Source of the DNA: Lobulomyces angularis
Lineage: Eukaryota; Chytridiomycota; Chytridiomycetes; Lobulomycetales; Lobulomycetaceae
Assembly: GCA_027604685.1 (NCBI GenBank)
Contig: JADHYX010000069.1
Span: forward strand, 1 to 64,000
DNA length: 64,000 bases
Reading direction: 5' to 3'
Shown here: positions 38,948-49,320 of the stretch, piece by piece
Position numbering within the stretch: position 1 is the first letter of the stretch
How the letters are laid out: each line of letters begins with the position of its first letter
Notes under the pieces: generated by a model
Databases searched by the model: none
What the model saw: the letters and a program-made list of their open reading frames with translations, nothing else
What the model was told of the DNA's origin: nothing
Made by a program: the position numbers and the translations under genes

Positions 38948-39058
38948 AAATCAGTTTAAAATTTTGGCGACTTAGTTTTCTTAGTTTTTTGGGGATAAAA
39001 AAAAATTTTTTTGGGGACTTAGTTTTCTTAGTCGACTAAGTTTTTTTAAATGAATTTT
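38948..39058 (+). repeat. Dispersed 110-bp repeat, copy I
   Basis: Full-length plus-strand copy, the most diverged: the left arm reads CTTAGTTTTTTGGGGAT in place of CTTAGTTTTCTTAGTC, which looks like gene conversion between the two arms. A flank remnant (AAAATCAGTTAAAGTTTTGG) follows at about 39205-39225. The region 38791-39333 otherwise shows nothing. Confidence 0.85.
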
Positions 39059-39333
39059 TTTATCGGTTAAAAGTGGTAATAATTTTCCTCAATTAATATT
39101 ATCGGATGTGTATTAAGTTCATATAATAGTATAAATAGTTTTAATAGATACAATATACACTATAAAAGTTTAGTAGAGAGAGTTTGTGAAAAATATTAAA
39201 TGATAAAAATCAGTTAAAGTTTTGGTACTCTGATTAATATACATATTTAAACATACTTTTTGTATAAAATAACTTTATATCAATGTTAGAGTCTTTATTT
39301 TATTTTTAAAAGAAAATGAGGTTGATATCTGTT

Positions 39334-39723
39334 TTATTTCCAAGTTTTACTGCAACTGTTACATGTATAATATGTACTCATTCCTTCATCAAGACCTCTA
39401 TCTTGCTTTTGAGTAGATCCTATGTTGTTTCCACCACATGATGGACATATCATTGTTGTCGAACATATAGAATATTTAGATCCTTTACTACTTATATTAT
39501 CTAGTATCTTTTTTGATGCTAAATTACGTCTCTCATAATAAACAGATTTATATATAGCATGTGGATCAAATATATTAGCTATATAATCATCAATAGTTTT
39601 GTAAGTTGCAATTGATGATTTAATATCAGAACTATCTATTTTCTTTCTTACTTCTTCTATATATTTTTCTTGTACAGAAACCAATTGCATTATCGTGAAT
39701 ATGTCAGCAAAATCTTCAGACAT
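39334..39723 (-). CDS. TFIIS-like RNA polymerase subunit (RPO30-like)
   Basis: 129 residues from ATG 39723. Residues 1-85 correspond to the helical central domain of TFIIS. The C-terminal zinc ribbon has C93-C96 and C121-C124 with the hairpin QKQDRGLDEGMSTYYTC; the acidic Asp112-Glu113 pair at its tip, which reaches the polymerase active site to stimulate transcript cleavage, is intact. Poxvirus RPO30 and asfarvirus I243L are about 250 residues, so this version is short and lacks an N-terminal domain. It should be both a polymerase subunit and a cleavage/elongation factor. Confidence 0.92.
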   Translation of the reverse strand: MSEDFADIFTIMQLVSVQEKYIEEVRKKIDSSDIKSSIATYKTIDDYIANIFDPHAIYKSVYYERRNLASKKILDNISSKGSKYSICSTTMICPSCGGNNIGSTQKQDRGLDEGMSTYYTCNSCSKTWK

Positions 39724-39835
39724 TATTAGAAAACAATATATTAACTAATATTATATCAAAAAACATTATTTATTTATTTCATTTTAAAAATATTTCTATT
39801 AGAAGTTTTAACTCTTTTTTATATTCATCTAATAT

Positions 39836-40297
39836 TTAGTAATCACTCTCAGACTCACTACTTAAATGCAAATAGTCAAATAAATTTTCTTCTGAATCTC
39901 GTTTCACCTCTTTGTTTACGTTTATGTTAGGATTCAAACAAGCCTTAATAAAACGATAATACCTATATATATCTAACTTGATAAGATTTATTTTTTGGTC
40001 ATGTAGTTTATTATCTCCGCTAAACATATTCATGTATTTGGCATTACCAGCTATTAATTTAGTAGTCAAAATATTATATGCAGCATCTAAATTATTGTCG
40101 TTATAGTAGATAATAGCAGCAATAATGAAATATGGGTTCTTATTAGTAATGTTTATTTTCTTCAATATCTTACTTATTGTTTCTTTAGCATCGATATCTA
40201 GGTTTCCAATTATTATTTCACATTTATTATCTATCTTTCTGTTATCGTTTATATTATATTTAGTAATTATTTCGCTATCTAAGTTTTGATCTTCCAT
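39836..40297 (-). CDS. Hypothetical acidic protein
   Basis: 153 residues from ATG 40297. A helical core at 40-130 (ISKILKKINITNKNPYF, then AAYNILTTKLIAGNAKYMNM) precedes an acidic Ser/Glu tail (LSSESESDY). No family recognised. Same strand as the TFIIS-like gene, 113 bases upstream of it; both diverge from the gene at 40403. Confidence 0.6.
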   Translation of the reverse strand: MEDQNLDSEIITKYNINDNRKIDNKCEIIIGNLDIDAKETISKILKKINITNKNPYFIIAAIIYYNDNNLDAAYNILTTKLIAGNAKYMNMFSGDNKLHDQKINLIKLDIYRYYRFIKACLNPNINVNKEVKRDSEENLFDYLHLSSESESDY

Positions 40298-40402
40298 ACA
40301 AGTAATTAATATTAGATATTGTTTATAATATTTTCAACATCAATTTAGAATTAATTGAATATTTATTCTACAGTTCTTTATTTAAAGAAAGAAGTTATTA
40401 TA

Positions 40403-41374
40403 ATGAGTCAACAAACCAACAATCCATTGTTTAAAGAACATAATGATAAAATGCTCTCTGTACTAGTTCATAGTGTTTATACTATGATTGTAAAGAGTGT
40501 ACACGAATTAAGCAAGACAAAAACATCCAAGTACATAGAATCCTTGAATTTTGGTAGCAACAACATCAGAATATCTACTGCTGATGTGATGACTATCATT
40601 AAAAAGGAATATAATAATGATTCATTTACGTTAACTCCTAGTGCTGAGATAACTTCAATTAGTTCAAACTATGATGTAGAAAATAACGTTACTGTAACAA
40701 AGAAAAAAAGAACAAAAAAAGATAAGGCTATACAAAATGTATACAAAAATATAACTTTTGATAAAACTAGTTTCTTTAAAGACGTTAGTAACATATTATC
40801 ATGCAAAACAAAATTTAATATAAATGATGAATATTTTGGAAAAGTAAAAGATACTGAATTAAGTTTTAATAATTTACACTATATTGAAAAAAATGTTGAA
40901 GTTAATAAAGACATTGAAGGTATGAAAATACTTATTTATACTTCTAACATTGATAAAATCGATGGAAAAAAATATGCCGTAGGAGCAATAAAAAATAACA
41001 AATTATACTATTTTTGTAACTATAGTAACCATGATAACTATGCAGACCCAGACTATCTAGAAAAAATGGTTGCGGTTACAAAAATTGTACAAAATAACCA
41101 TGGATTATTAAAATTTAATGAAGAAATTATTGATGCGTTATCATCATATATTGAGAAACATATTGTTACCAAACATGAAAGAACATCTAGTAACAAAAAA
41201 TCAAAAAATAAAAAAGATAAAATTGAAGATAAAGAAAATATTAATCATTCATTAGTACCAAAAAAAGAAGTAAAAAACAAAAAATCTAATGATCAGATTG
41301 TTGATTCTGATATTATCGATCAAGATATGATAATAAATGACGAAATGAATGATGATGATGTAGAAATTGATTAA
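40403..41374 (+). CDS. Hypothetical protein, possible DNA-binding or virion core protein
   Basis: 323 residues from ATG 40403 (a TTG at 40355 would add 16). Basic clusters KKKRTKKDK (about 110-120) and NKKSKNKKDK (about 270) suggest nucleic-acid binding or nuclear-type signals; between them is a compact region with IEGMKILIYTSNIDKIDGKK and YYFCNYSNHDNY that may be globular. The C-terminus is acidic (DMIINDEMNDDDVEID), as in many single-strand DNA-binding proteins. It is the first of five plus-strand genes ending with the D5 helicase region, so a role in replication is possible. No family can be named. Confidence 0.6.
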   Translation: MSQQTNNPLFKEHNDKMLSVLVHSVYTMIVKSVHELSKTKTSKYIESLNFGSNNIRISTADVMTIIKKEYNNDSFTLTPSAEITSISSNYDVENNVTVTKKKRTKKDKAIQNVYKNITFDKTSFFKDVSNILSCKTKFNINDEYFGKVKDTELSFNNLHYIEKNVEVNKDIEGMKILIYTSNIDKIDGKKYAVGAIKNNKLYYFCNYSNHDNYADPDYLEKMVAVTKIVQNNHGLLKFNEEIIDALSSYIEKHIVTKHERTSSNKKSKNKKDKIEDKENINHSLVPKKEVKNKKSNDQIVDSDIIDQDMIINDEMNDDDVEID

Positions 41375-41736
41375 CTTTTTTTATACTTTTAATTTACTTT
41401 TTTTGTGTTCTTTCTTTACTTTATTTTATTTTATTTTGCTTTGTTTTTTAAAACGACTGCACCAATATAAAACTATCATAAAAATACACTATTTGTCTTA
41501 AAATATTAGTCAATATTATTAAATAAGAATATTTTGATTTAATTCTAAGTCATATTGTAAAAGTTTAAAATCCAAATGGTATGATTTATAACTAAATAGT
41601 CCTCTTTAATTACATATTTTAAAAATTAGCTCACAATATATGACGTTTATACAAATTATAGGATAACTCAATTTTGAGTTCTTTAATTGAAAAATTATAC
41701 AATGTATTATTTTTATTTGCAAATAGTTTCTCACCA

Positions 41737-42489
41737 ATGAATAAAATCGAAGAAATAACAAAAAACGTTGCTACTTCTATTATTGGTAGTATGATAAAAA
41801 CGGGAGCTATAACTCTCAAAGACAATCATGCTGGAAAGGAGCATAGAAAAATAGCGAGTGAAATATTAAATGAACTGTTAAATATAAGAAGTGTTGATAA
41901 TATAAAACCTTTATTATCATCTGAACAATTCAAATGTATTATTTGTTGTGAGAAAGGGAATAAGAAGAATGCATGTTCCCACGAAACTATATATTGCGGT
42001 GTTCATAGGGGTGCATGGAATTCTGTGCACAATATGCATACATTTATGGCTCCTAGATTAAAATATCTAGAAATTGATGATAATGTCGTAAATGAATTAA
42101 ATCAATCAACCATATATGATATGGGATTAAAAATTAATTTACCTGATGAATGTTCATTATTTATTTTTCAATCAATAGACTCAGTAATTCCAGATAATTT
42201 TATTAATCAACAATTTTTATTATGCTATGTAGGTAAAACCAAAGGTATGGTTGTAAGTAGAATTAGTAAACGTAGCAATAAAAATATTATAGCAGGTATT
42301 AATGATGAATTATCTAAAGAATTTGCGAAATATATGAGAATTCCACACATTACTATGAATGAAGCAATTGTTCATGGTACAAAAAGAACAGAAGCAACAA
42401 CAAGTGGAAAAAGCAAAAAAGAAGGTAATTTGTGTTATCCTTCACAAGATGGTGAAGAAATTATCAAATTAATATCTAAATCTAAATAA
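41737..42489 (+). CDS. Hypothetical protein with a zinc-binding cluster
   Basis: About 250 residues from ATG 41737; the frame extends to a TTG at 41674. Residues about 67-90 (KCIICCEKGNKKNACSH then YCGVHRG) give C-x2-C-(x9)-C-x-H-(x4)-C-x2-H, a likely zinc site. Later segments have QFLLCYVGKTKGMVVSR and a Lys/Ser-rich C-terminus. Position before the DNA polymerase and the zinc cluster invite comparison with late transcription factors (VLTF-1/2 types), but I see no specific match. Confidence 0.6.
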   Translation: MNKIEEITKNVATSIIGSMIKTGAITLKDNHAGKEHRKIASEILNELLNIRSVDNIKPLLSSEQFKCIICCEKGNKKNACSHETIYCGVHRGAWNSVHNMHTFMAPRLKYLEIDDNVVNELNQSTIYDMGLKINLPDECSLFIFQSIDSVIPDNFINQQFLLCYVGKTKGMVVSRISKRSNKNIIAGINDELSKEFAKYMRIPHITMNEAIVHGTKRTEATTSGKSKKEGNLCYPSQDGEEIIKLISKSK

Positions 42490-42828
42490 ATATTTATATA
42501 TTCTATGTGTTTCTTCTAATTATTTGCAACTTTTCTTTTTAAAGCTTTATTTTTCACATTTAAATAAATGGAAACTGTTTATAATAATAATTAAATCTAA
42601 TTAATTATTTATGTATTCTGCACATTTCTTTTAATAGTTTGTAACATCTTTTTTAAAACTTTATTTTTCACATTTAAATAAATGGAAATTATTTATATTA
42701 GTACTTAAATCTAAACAACTATTTATATATTCTGTACATTTCTTCTAATTATTTGCAAATTTTCTTTTTAAAATCTTAAATCCACACATTTAAATAAATT
42801 GAAATTATTTATATTAATATTGTTCTTC
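42488..42828 (+). repeat. Threefold tandem repeat before the DNA polymerase gene
   Basis: Three imperfect units of about 113-115 bases, starting near 42488, 42601 and 42714. Each holds TTATATATTCTGTACATTTC (or close), a TTTTCTTTTTAAA segment, CACATTTAAATAAATGGAAA and a final ATTATTTATATTA. The AAATAAATGGAAA segment looks promoter-like (TAAATG); in the last unit it has become AAATAAATTGAAA. The array ends 10 bases before the polymerase start. It may be a repeated promoter or a regulatory or origin-like array. Confidence 0.75.
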
Positions 42829-42839
42829 ATATTTAGAAA

Positions 42840-45410
42840 ATGCCTTTAGTTTATGTGTACGATTGGTTAGATATCAGTGTTGAGAACGAACACGAATTAT
42901 TAATATTTTGTTACAATAGCTCTAATGAAAGATGCATATTAAGAATTGTTGATAACATAGATCCATATATTTATATATTATATAGTGATATTGTTGATAG
43001 TAATAAAGATATGGATGAAAATGAGCTAGAAAGTTATTTAGTCAAGAAATATAGTCTAGGATACAATAAATATTTATATCGAAACATAAAAATAGAACAA
43101 AAAAGATTCTTAAGAAGGACAAATGGTTTAAACGAAGACTTCGTAAGAATAAGTTTCTCTAATAACGAATATAAAAATAGTGTAGTAAATATGTTTAACT
43201 ATAAAAATATAAATGTATATCATAGTGATATATCAACACATCTTGATTTTATATGTAACAAAGACATACAATTAATAGGTACCGTAAAAATAGATTATGT
43301 TAGTATTGTATCAGAAGAAAGTAAAATAACTAATATTGAAAAGGAATATATCGTTGAATATAATCATATAAACAAGACAAATGAAACAATGAACATACCA
43401 TATTTTAGAATAGTAAGTTTTGATATAGAAACTCAGTCGCATGACCTCGTATCATTTCCAAATATGTACGATCCTAGAGATTATATATCCGTTATTGGAC
43501 TAACATTTGTAAAAAATAACGGTAGTAAATGGAACGAAGATATTGTTGAAAGATATGCTATTCATTGTTGTGACGTTGATATTGAAATAGAAGGTTCTAC
43601 TATTATAAGAACTAAAGACGAAATCGAATTAATAGACAAATTCTTTGAACTTCTAATAGAATTGGACGTTGATATAATTACTGGATATAATATATATAAT
43701 TACGATTATAAATATGTATATAGAAGATACTCCAGATTTTTAAACAAAAAATATAATATATCATTACTAAAGAATCAACCACTAAAAGTAAACGAAAGAA
43801 ATAATGTTAGTAAAAAGTGGTCAGGTACGTCTTTAATCGAATATGATATACCTGGTATCTCCTCTATTGATCTATTTCAATATGTATGTATGAAGTTTCC
43901 AAATTTACATCTTAAAAATCTAGATTATGTATCGAAAAAGTTCACTAATTATGAGAAGACTCCTTTATCTGTAAATAAAATATTCGAATATATAGCTAGT
44001 AATGATAAAGAATCAGTAACTGAAGTAGTCAAATATTGTATTCAGGATACTTTTGTAACACTAGCAATATTTATAAATATAAATACCCTTATCAATTGTA
44101 TAGAAATGTGCAATACTTGTTATATTAGTTTAAATAAATATTTAATTACTGGATCAATAAAAAAATATAATAACCAATTAATAAATATATGTACAAAAAA
44201 CAATTATATAGCTAATGAACAACAGATGAATATAAGAGATAGAAACGAAGGAGGTGCAGTCATGGATCCAATACCTGGAATGCATAAAAATTGTGCTATA
44301 TTAGACTTTAAATCATTATATCCATCTATAATAATTGCTCATAATATTTGTCCAACTACATATATTGGCAAAAATAATTTTAACGATTTAGATTGCCATA
44401 TAATACCATATAAAAATGAAAAGCATTATTTTATTAAATCACCAATTGGTCTAATTCCTTCACTATGTAAAGAATTATTATCTAAGAGAGACGAAATAAA
44501 AAAAGATATGAAAAACATCGAATATGACACTATAGAATATATTATGTTAGATAGTAGACAAAATCTATTAAAGATCATTGCTAATTCTATATATGGTTGT
44601 TACTCTAGTGGATATGTTGGTATTGCTACATTTAGAGAAGGCGCTGAATGTATCACAGAAATGGGTAGAAAATACTTACATGACACAAAAGATATTTTAG
44701 AAAACCAATTTAACTATACTGTAGTATATGGTGATACGGATTCTTGTATGATAGTTCCAAATGATACTAGTATTGAGACAAAAGATGTAATAGTAAATGT
44801 AAATAATATATGTAAATCAAATGTATTAAATTCTATATATACAGATCCTATACAAATAAAGTATGAAAGAATATTTGAAAGAGTTATATTTGTAAAGAAG
44901 AAGAAATATGTTGGTGTTGATGGTGAAACAGGTAACATTTATATCAAAGGATTAATGAGAGGAGATATATGTCAATATGCTAAGACAGTATTTAATAAAG
45001 TAATTGATATGATATTAAAAGATGCGGATAAAGATGATATATGTGATTTTTATAAGGATAAAATACTCGATCTATTAAATAACAAGATTCCTTTCTCAGA
45101 ATTAACAGTAAAAGTAAAGGTAAAGAGTTCATATAGACACAATACTAAAATGCATACTTTTAAAGAAAATATGAAGAAATGGAATATAAATTTGGATATA
45201 GGAGAAGAAATAGAAGTTCTTTATGTAAAAATGAGTAATTCAAAAGTCGGTGAAAAAATTAGACCATACATGCCTGAATACCAAATCAAAGAAAAATTGG
45301 ATTATAATTATTATATAAAAACACATATGTATTCTTTATTCAAAAACTTTATATATGTGTATAATAAAAATGTAGGAGATTACTTCAATGTTATATCTGC
45401 AGACTATTAA
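42840..45410 (+). CDS. dpo: DNA polymerase, family B
   Basis: 856 residues from ATG 42840. It copies the viral DNA. The exonuclease domain has Exo I SFDIETQ (D195, E197), Exo II TGYNIYNYDY (D289) and Exo III VKYCIQDT (D403), so proofreading should be intact. The polymerase domain has motif A LDFKSLYPSIIIAHN (D489), motif B KIIANSIYGCYSSG and motif C VYGDTDSC (D632, D634). Thumb region follows with KKKYVGVD. Poxvirus polymerases are about 1000 residues, so this one is compact; no terminal-protein-type TPR1/TPR2 insertions are evident, hence probably not protein-primed. It lies directly downstream of a tandem-repeat array and just before the D5 helicase, a replication cluster. Confidence 0.95.
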   Translation: MPLVYVYDWLDISVENEHELLIFCYNSSNERCILRIVDNIDPYIYILYSDIVDSNKDMDENELESYLVKKYSLGYNKYLYRNIKIEQKRFLRRTNGLNEDFVRISFSNNEYKNSVVNMFNYKNINVYHSDISTHLDFICNKDIQLIGTVKIDYVSIVSEESKITNIEKEYIVEYNHINKTNETMNIPYFRIVSFDIETQSHDLVSFPNMYDPRDYISVIGLTFVKNNGSKWNEDIVERYAIHCCDVDIEIEGSTIIRTKDEIELIDKFFELLIELDVDIITGYNIYNYDYKYVYRRYSRFLNKKYNISLLKNQPLKVNERNNVSKKWSGTSLIEYDIPGISSIDLFQYVCMKFPNLHLKNLDYVSKKFTNYEKTPLSVNKIFEYIASNDKESVTEVVKYCIQDTFVTLAIFININTLINCIEMCNTCYISLNKYLITGSIKKYNNQLINICTKNNYIANEQQMNIRDRNEGGAVMDPIPGMHKNCAILDFKSLYPSIIIAHNICPTTYIGKNNFNDLDCHIIPYKNEKHYFIKSPIGLIPSLCKELLSKRDEIKKDMKNIEYDTIEYIMLDSRQNLLKIIANSIYGCYSSGYVGIATFREGAECITEMGRKYLHDTKDILENQFNYTVVYGDTDSCMIVPNDTSIETKDVIVNVNNICKSNVLNSIYTDPIQIKYERIFERVIFVKKKKYVGVDGETGNIYIKGLMRGDICQYAKTVFNKVIDMILKDADKDDICDFYKDKILDLLNNKIPFSELTVKVKVKSSYRHNTKMHTFKENMKKWNINLDIGEEIEVLYVKMSNSKVGEKIRPYMPEYQIKEKLDYNYYIKTHMYSLFKNFIYVYNKNVGDYFNVISADY

Positions 45411-45504
45411 TTTATTAAATATTTTTCAAAAAGTAAATCATATTGTTAAGAAATAATTGAATTTGTAATTATTCTTAAGTAAATGTTTTATAAAAAAGAA
45501 CTCA

Positions 45505-47760
45505 ATGCTCGAAGTATACATCTCAAACGTCGATAAATTAGACTGTGAAATAAGTAAAATACCTAGTTTGTTATACAGATTAATGAATAAGATTTATAAC
45601 GTATCTAGTGAACATAAGGTATGTATAATTTACTCAGTAGAAGATAATAAAGATAAATTGCAACACATATTTTTGTTTCCTTTTATTGATAAAGATCCAG
45701 AGACGTTAAATAAATTATTTAATGATAAATATCCAGAATGTGAAGTAAAAAGAAACAGCAAAGAAAGAACGTTTAAGGATATAATAATAAGTAAATTTTA
45801 CAATAAAGACGTTGAACATATTAAAAAAGAATTTAAAATTTTTGATAGTGATGAAGTAGAAAAATTCATTAGTTACATAAAGGATAAACATGATATATCA
45901 CCAGTATATTATTCAAGTGTGGCTGTAGCTGCTAGAGAGAGAATTACAAAAAATGTTAGTACTGATATTATGACATATTCTAGCTATAAGCTCCATAACG
46001 CTCTTAAAGCTCTTGAAAAAATAGATATATCTAAACAGTACGAACTCTGCGACTATCTAAAATATTTTATAGTTACAAGTAATATATCTAGTAAATTCAT
46101 AGATACGCTTGACAAGGAAATGATAAAATTAATAGACAAAGGAGAACCAAGACCTTGTTCTATGATTCAATTAAACGCTGAAATAGAAAAAGCGATAATA
46201 GAGTATACTGGTACACATAATTCAACTCATGATCAATATGAAAAACTATTGAAAGTTTATGAATATCACTTACAAAGTACTGATCATTCTTCAGAATATA
46301 TTACTTATATCATGTTTGACATAATATTTTCATTAAAATTAGTAAGAACCGATAAAAATAAATGGTACTATTATGAACAATTAAATCACGGCTGGATAAA
46401 AGTAGATGATGACTTTGTATATAAACTAATAAATACGAATTTTATTAATATAGTTAGCACTTGTCTAAATGGTAAATATAAAAAATATGTGCTAGAAATA
46501 TTGAATAAAAATATAAGAATGAATGATCTATTCAATAGAATTAAATTAAATATGTTAGATAGTGATTTTCATAAAATATTAGATACATCGCAAATATTTA
46601 GATTTAAAGACGGAGTGTACGATTTAAACAAAATGATATTTAGAGAAGGAAGAAAAACTGATTTTACATCTATGTGCTCTAATTCTCGTTATAATTTTCC
46701 TAGATATTATAATGAGCAACAAATATCAGATGCAAATGAGAAAATGCTTTTGATACTTAAACAAGTATTTCCTAATGATGAGGTTAGAGAATATTTTCTA
46801 TTATATGTTGCTAGTTTATTTGATATAGGAAATAAAGAAAAAATTTTCATAGTATTTTACGGTGCAGGTTATAATGCTAAAACATTAATGGTTAATATTA
46901 TTGCAAAAATGTTAGGTACATATTCACAAAGACCGCCTGTATCCCAAATAATTGGTAATACAGTACCATCTAGCTCTGGTGCTAACAGTGACTGGATGAT
47001 ATTAGACAAAGTAAGAGTTGCTATATACGTTGAACCAGATTGTAATGGTGGAAAATTTAACAAAGCAATAATAAAATTTATGACTGGTGGAGATGGAAAA
47101 ATGTCAGGTCGTGCTCTCTATGAAAATTTTAGAGAAATAGATATCAACATTAAACCAATTATATGTGCCAATTTTGACTTTAATATTGGTATTGCAGACT
47201 CAGCAATGGCTAAAAGAACTGTTGTTATACCATTTAATTCATTGTTTACTAAGGATAAGAATTTGATAAAAGATGAATATAAAAATGATGAGCAACACAT
47301 ATATTTAATGGATGAAAATTTAAGGTCGAATATTGATGACATTACTATATCATTTCAACAACTTATACTAAAGGAGTACTATCCTAAATATAAGAAAAAT
47401 GGTCTACAAATTAATAGTTCTATTAAGAAAGCCACACTAAGTTTTCTTAATAAAGGTGATCCTGTTGCACATTTCCTTGCTGCAAAAACTTACTATGATA
47501 TAGAAAAAACATATATTAATAATGAGACTAGAGAATTGAGTACAACATTGTTGCACGAGATGTATAGAGGATGGTACGAAATAAACTATCCAAACAAGAA
47601 ACCATTAGATCTAACCTCCTTTTTAAGTATTGTTGAATCTAAAGACTATAAAATTGAAAATGGTATTGTATGTAATCTGATAATGCTAAAAAATACCGAG
47701 ACAAAGAATATAAAGAAAAAGAAATCAGTAGTTGTTAAAAGCACAACAAATGTATTGTAA
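45505..47760 (+). CDS. D5-like SF3 helicase (primase-helicase family)
   Basis: 751 residues from ATG 45505, 94 bases after the polymerase stop. The C-terminal half is an SF3 helicase: Walker A FYGAGYNAKTLM (453-463; the usual GxxxNGKS/T reads GYNAKT), Walker B VRVAIYVEPDC, motif C KPIICANFDFNI with its sensor Asn, and the downstream AKRTVVIPF arginine-finger segment. This is the D5-type helicase that unwinds the fork in poxviruses, asfarviruses and relatives. The middle contains a D5_N-like region with RFKDGVYDLN. The N-terminal 200 residues do not show a readable archaeo-eukaryotic primase; a free-standing primase is encoded at 53970-54674, so the two activities may be on different proteins. 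Confidence 0.93.
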   Translation: MLEVYISNVDKLDCEISKIPSLLYRLMNKIYNVSSEHKVCIIYSVEDNKDKLQHIFLFPFIDKDPETLNKLFNDKYPECEVKRNSKERTFKDIIISKFYNKDVEHIKKEFKIFDSDEVEKFISYIKDKHDISPVYYSSVAVAARERITKNVSTDIMTYSSYKLHNALKALEKIDISKQYELCDYLKYFIVTSNISSKFIDTLDKEMIKLIDKGEPRPCSMIQLNAEIEKAIIEYTGTHNSTHDQYEKLLKVYEYHLQSTDHSSEYITYIMFDIIFSLKLVRTDKNKWYYYEQLNHGWIKVDDDFVYKLINTNFINIVSTCLNGKYKKYVLEILNKNIRMNDLFNRIKLNMLDSDFHKILDTSQIFRFKDGVYDLNKMIFREGRKTDFTSMCSNSRYNFPRYYNEQQISDANEKMLLILKQVFPNDEVREYFLLYVASLFDIGNKEKIFIVFYGAGYNAKTLMVNIIAKMLGTYSQRPPVSQIIGNTVPSSSGANSDWMILDKVRVAIYVEPDCNGGKFNKAIIKFMTGGDGKMSGRALYENFREIDINIKPIICANFDFNIGIADSAMAKRTVVIPFNSLFTKDKNLIKDEYKNDEQHIYLMDENLRSNIDDITISFQQLILKEYYPKYKKNGLQINSSIKKATLSFLNKGDPVAHFLAAKTYYDIEKTYINNETRELSTTLLHEMYRGWYEINYPNKKPLDLTSFLSIVESKDYKIENGIVCNLIMLKNTETKNIKKKKSVVVKSTTNVL

Positions 47761-48008
47761 ACATATACCTTTTATACGCATATTTATAATCTATATATAA
47801 CAATATTTATATAGTATGATTTTTTAAAATAAGATAAAATAATATTAGTTATATTTTCTAACGCATAACTTAAAATTAGATAATTATATTACATATATAA
47901 AACATTTTCATGTTATAAATATTTTTTTAAAAAAAAAAAAAGAAGCTCATATTATTTATTTTATTAATTGATATATGAATTATTGTATGCACTAATATTA
48001 ATATAAAA

Positions 48009-49187
48009 ATGTCAACCAGGGAAGAATCAAGAAAAGCTTATATTAATGCGTTAAATTATATTAATAATAAGTGCAATGGTACAAAAAAAGTAATACTATT
48101 TAACGATAATGGATCAAAAGTAGTTTTCAGTAAATGGACAAAACAGGTAAAAAAGGATGAAAGTAAAGGTCCACCGCCCTACATATACAGGTCTATATAT
48201 TATAATGATCCTAATAACGAAAGAACAAGATGTATTATGAATACTATAAATAAAGATATTGACATTAATGAACTATTAGAAGGACATATAGATGCCGCTC
48301 TAACAAGATTTACAATTACAATAACCCCCCCTAAAGAGGACGGAGGTAAAGTCAGAGCAGTAATAACACTTAAAGCCAAAACATCTACTAATAACGACAA
48401 AACTGGCAAGAATATGTATAACGTAATAAAAAATTATTACGATTTTGCATCAAAAATTAAAAAACAAATGTTCAAGGATGGTAAGCTACAACAAAAAATT
48501 ATTGATGATATTAAAAATAAGAGAATTGTATCTACAGATGAAGGAGATGAACACATTGCATACGATGGATATGATGATTTTAATGATAAGTATCATATAT
48601 ATGGAGATAAACGTTTTTTCGTAACTGGTATAAAACAACCTTATACAAATAGTAAAGATATGGTATTCGATAGAAATGACGAATTTAATGATCCTAAATC
48701 TATTGATGTTCATATTCCAATATTTATGAATACCGAAAATGACGATGGTAAACCATATTATGTTTTACCAAAAAATATTTATGATCTTCCATATGATTCA
48801 GTATTAGTAAATGGTGTAAGTAGCACATATATTAAAGATATTGGTTGTGAAGAAGATTATAATTTTGAATATAGAAAAAAAGACGCATTATTGAAAAAAG
48901 GATTTGATAATAGAGATGGACCAGATGAATTTGGAATAGTAACATATGAAGGTATTGGAATTCCATTTGTATCGTTAAAGAGTATCAGATTAAACCCAAC
49001 TACAAAATCTATAAATGAAACATCATTCTCTGAAGGTACGACTGAATTTGTATTAGGCTTAGAGAAATTATTTGTTTTATCAATAGATAAATTACCACCG
49101 CAAAGATTAAAAGCAAGAAAAGATTCGGCTTTAATAAAAAAGATGAAGGAAATTAGATTATTGGATGGTAAATTATCTGAGTTTTAA
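48009..49187 (+). CDS. Hypothetical protein of the replication cluster
   Basis: 392 residues from ATG 48009. A soluble mixed alpha/beta protein with many aspartates and lysines. Blocks such as RFTITITPPKEDGGKVRAVI, KRFFVTGIKQPY, DVHIPIFMNTEN and GIGIPFVSLKSIRLN alternate strands in the way of an OB-fold or similar beta-rich domain, and its place after polymerase and helicase suggests a single-strand DNA-binding protein. I cannot confirm that from motifs. A run of A (47930-47941) in its leader is notable as a possible slippage site or promoter. Confidence 0.7.
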   Translation: MSTREESRKAYINALNYINNKCNGTKKVILFNDNGSKVVFSKWTKQVKKDESKGPPPYIYRSIYYNDPNNERTRCIMNTINKDIDINELLEGHIDAALTRFTITITPPKEDGGKVRAVITLKAKTSTNNDKTGKNMYNVIKNYYDFASKIKKQMFKDGKLQQKIIDDIKNKRIVSTDEGDEHIAYDGYDDFNDKYHIYGDKRFFVTGIKQPYTNSKDMVFDRNDEFNDPKSIDVHIPIFMNTENDDGKPYYVLPKNIYDLPYDSVLVNGVSSTYIKDIGCEEDYNFEYRKKDALLKKGFDNRDGPDEFGIVTYEGIGIPFVSLKSIRLNPTTKSINETSFSEGTTEFVLGLEKLFVLSIDKLPPQRLKARKDSALIKKMKEIRLLDGKLSEF

Positions 49188-49320
49188 TACTTAGTAAATA
49201 TTTTGTTTTTATATTTTTATATTGTTTTATTATAAAGTTATATATTTTTGATATTATTTTTATGTTAGTTCTTTTTAAAAATTAATTTTGTTTTTTGTAT
49301 CATGATTCTAATAAACTATA

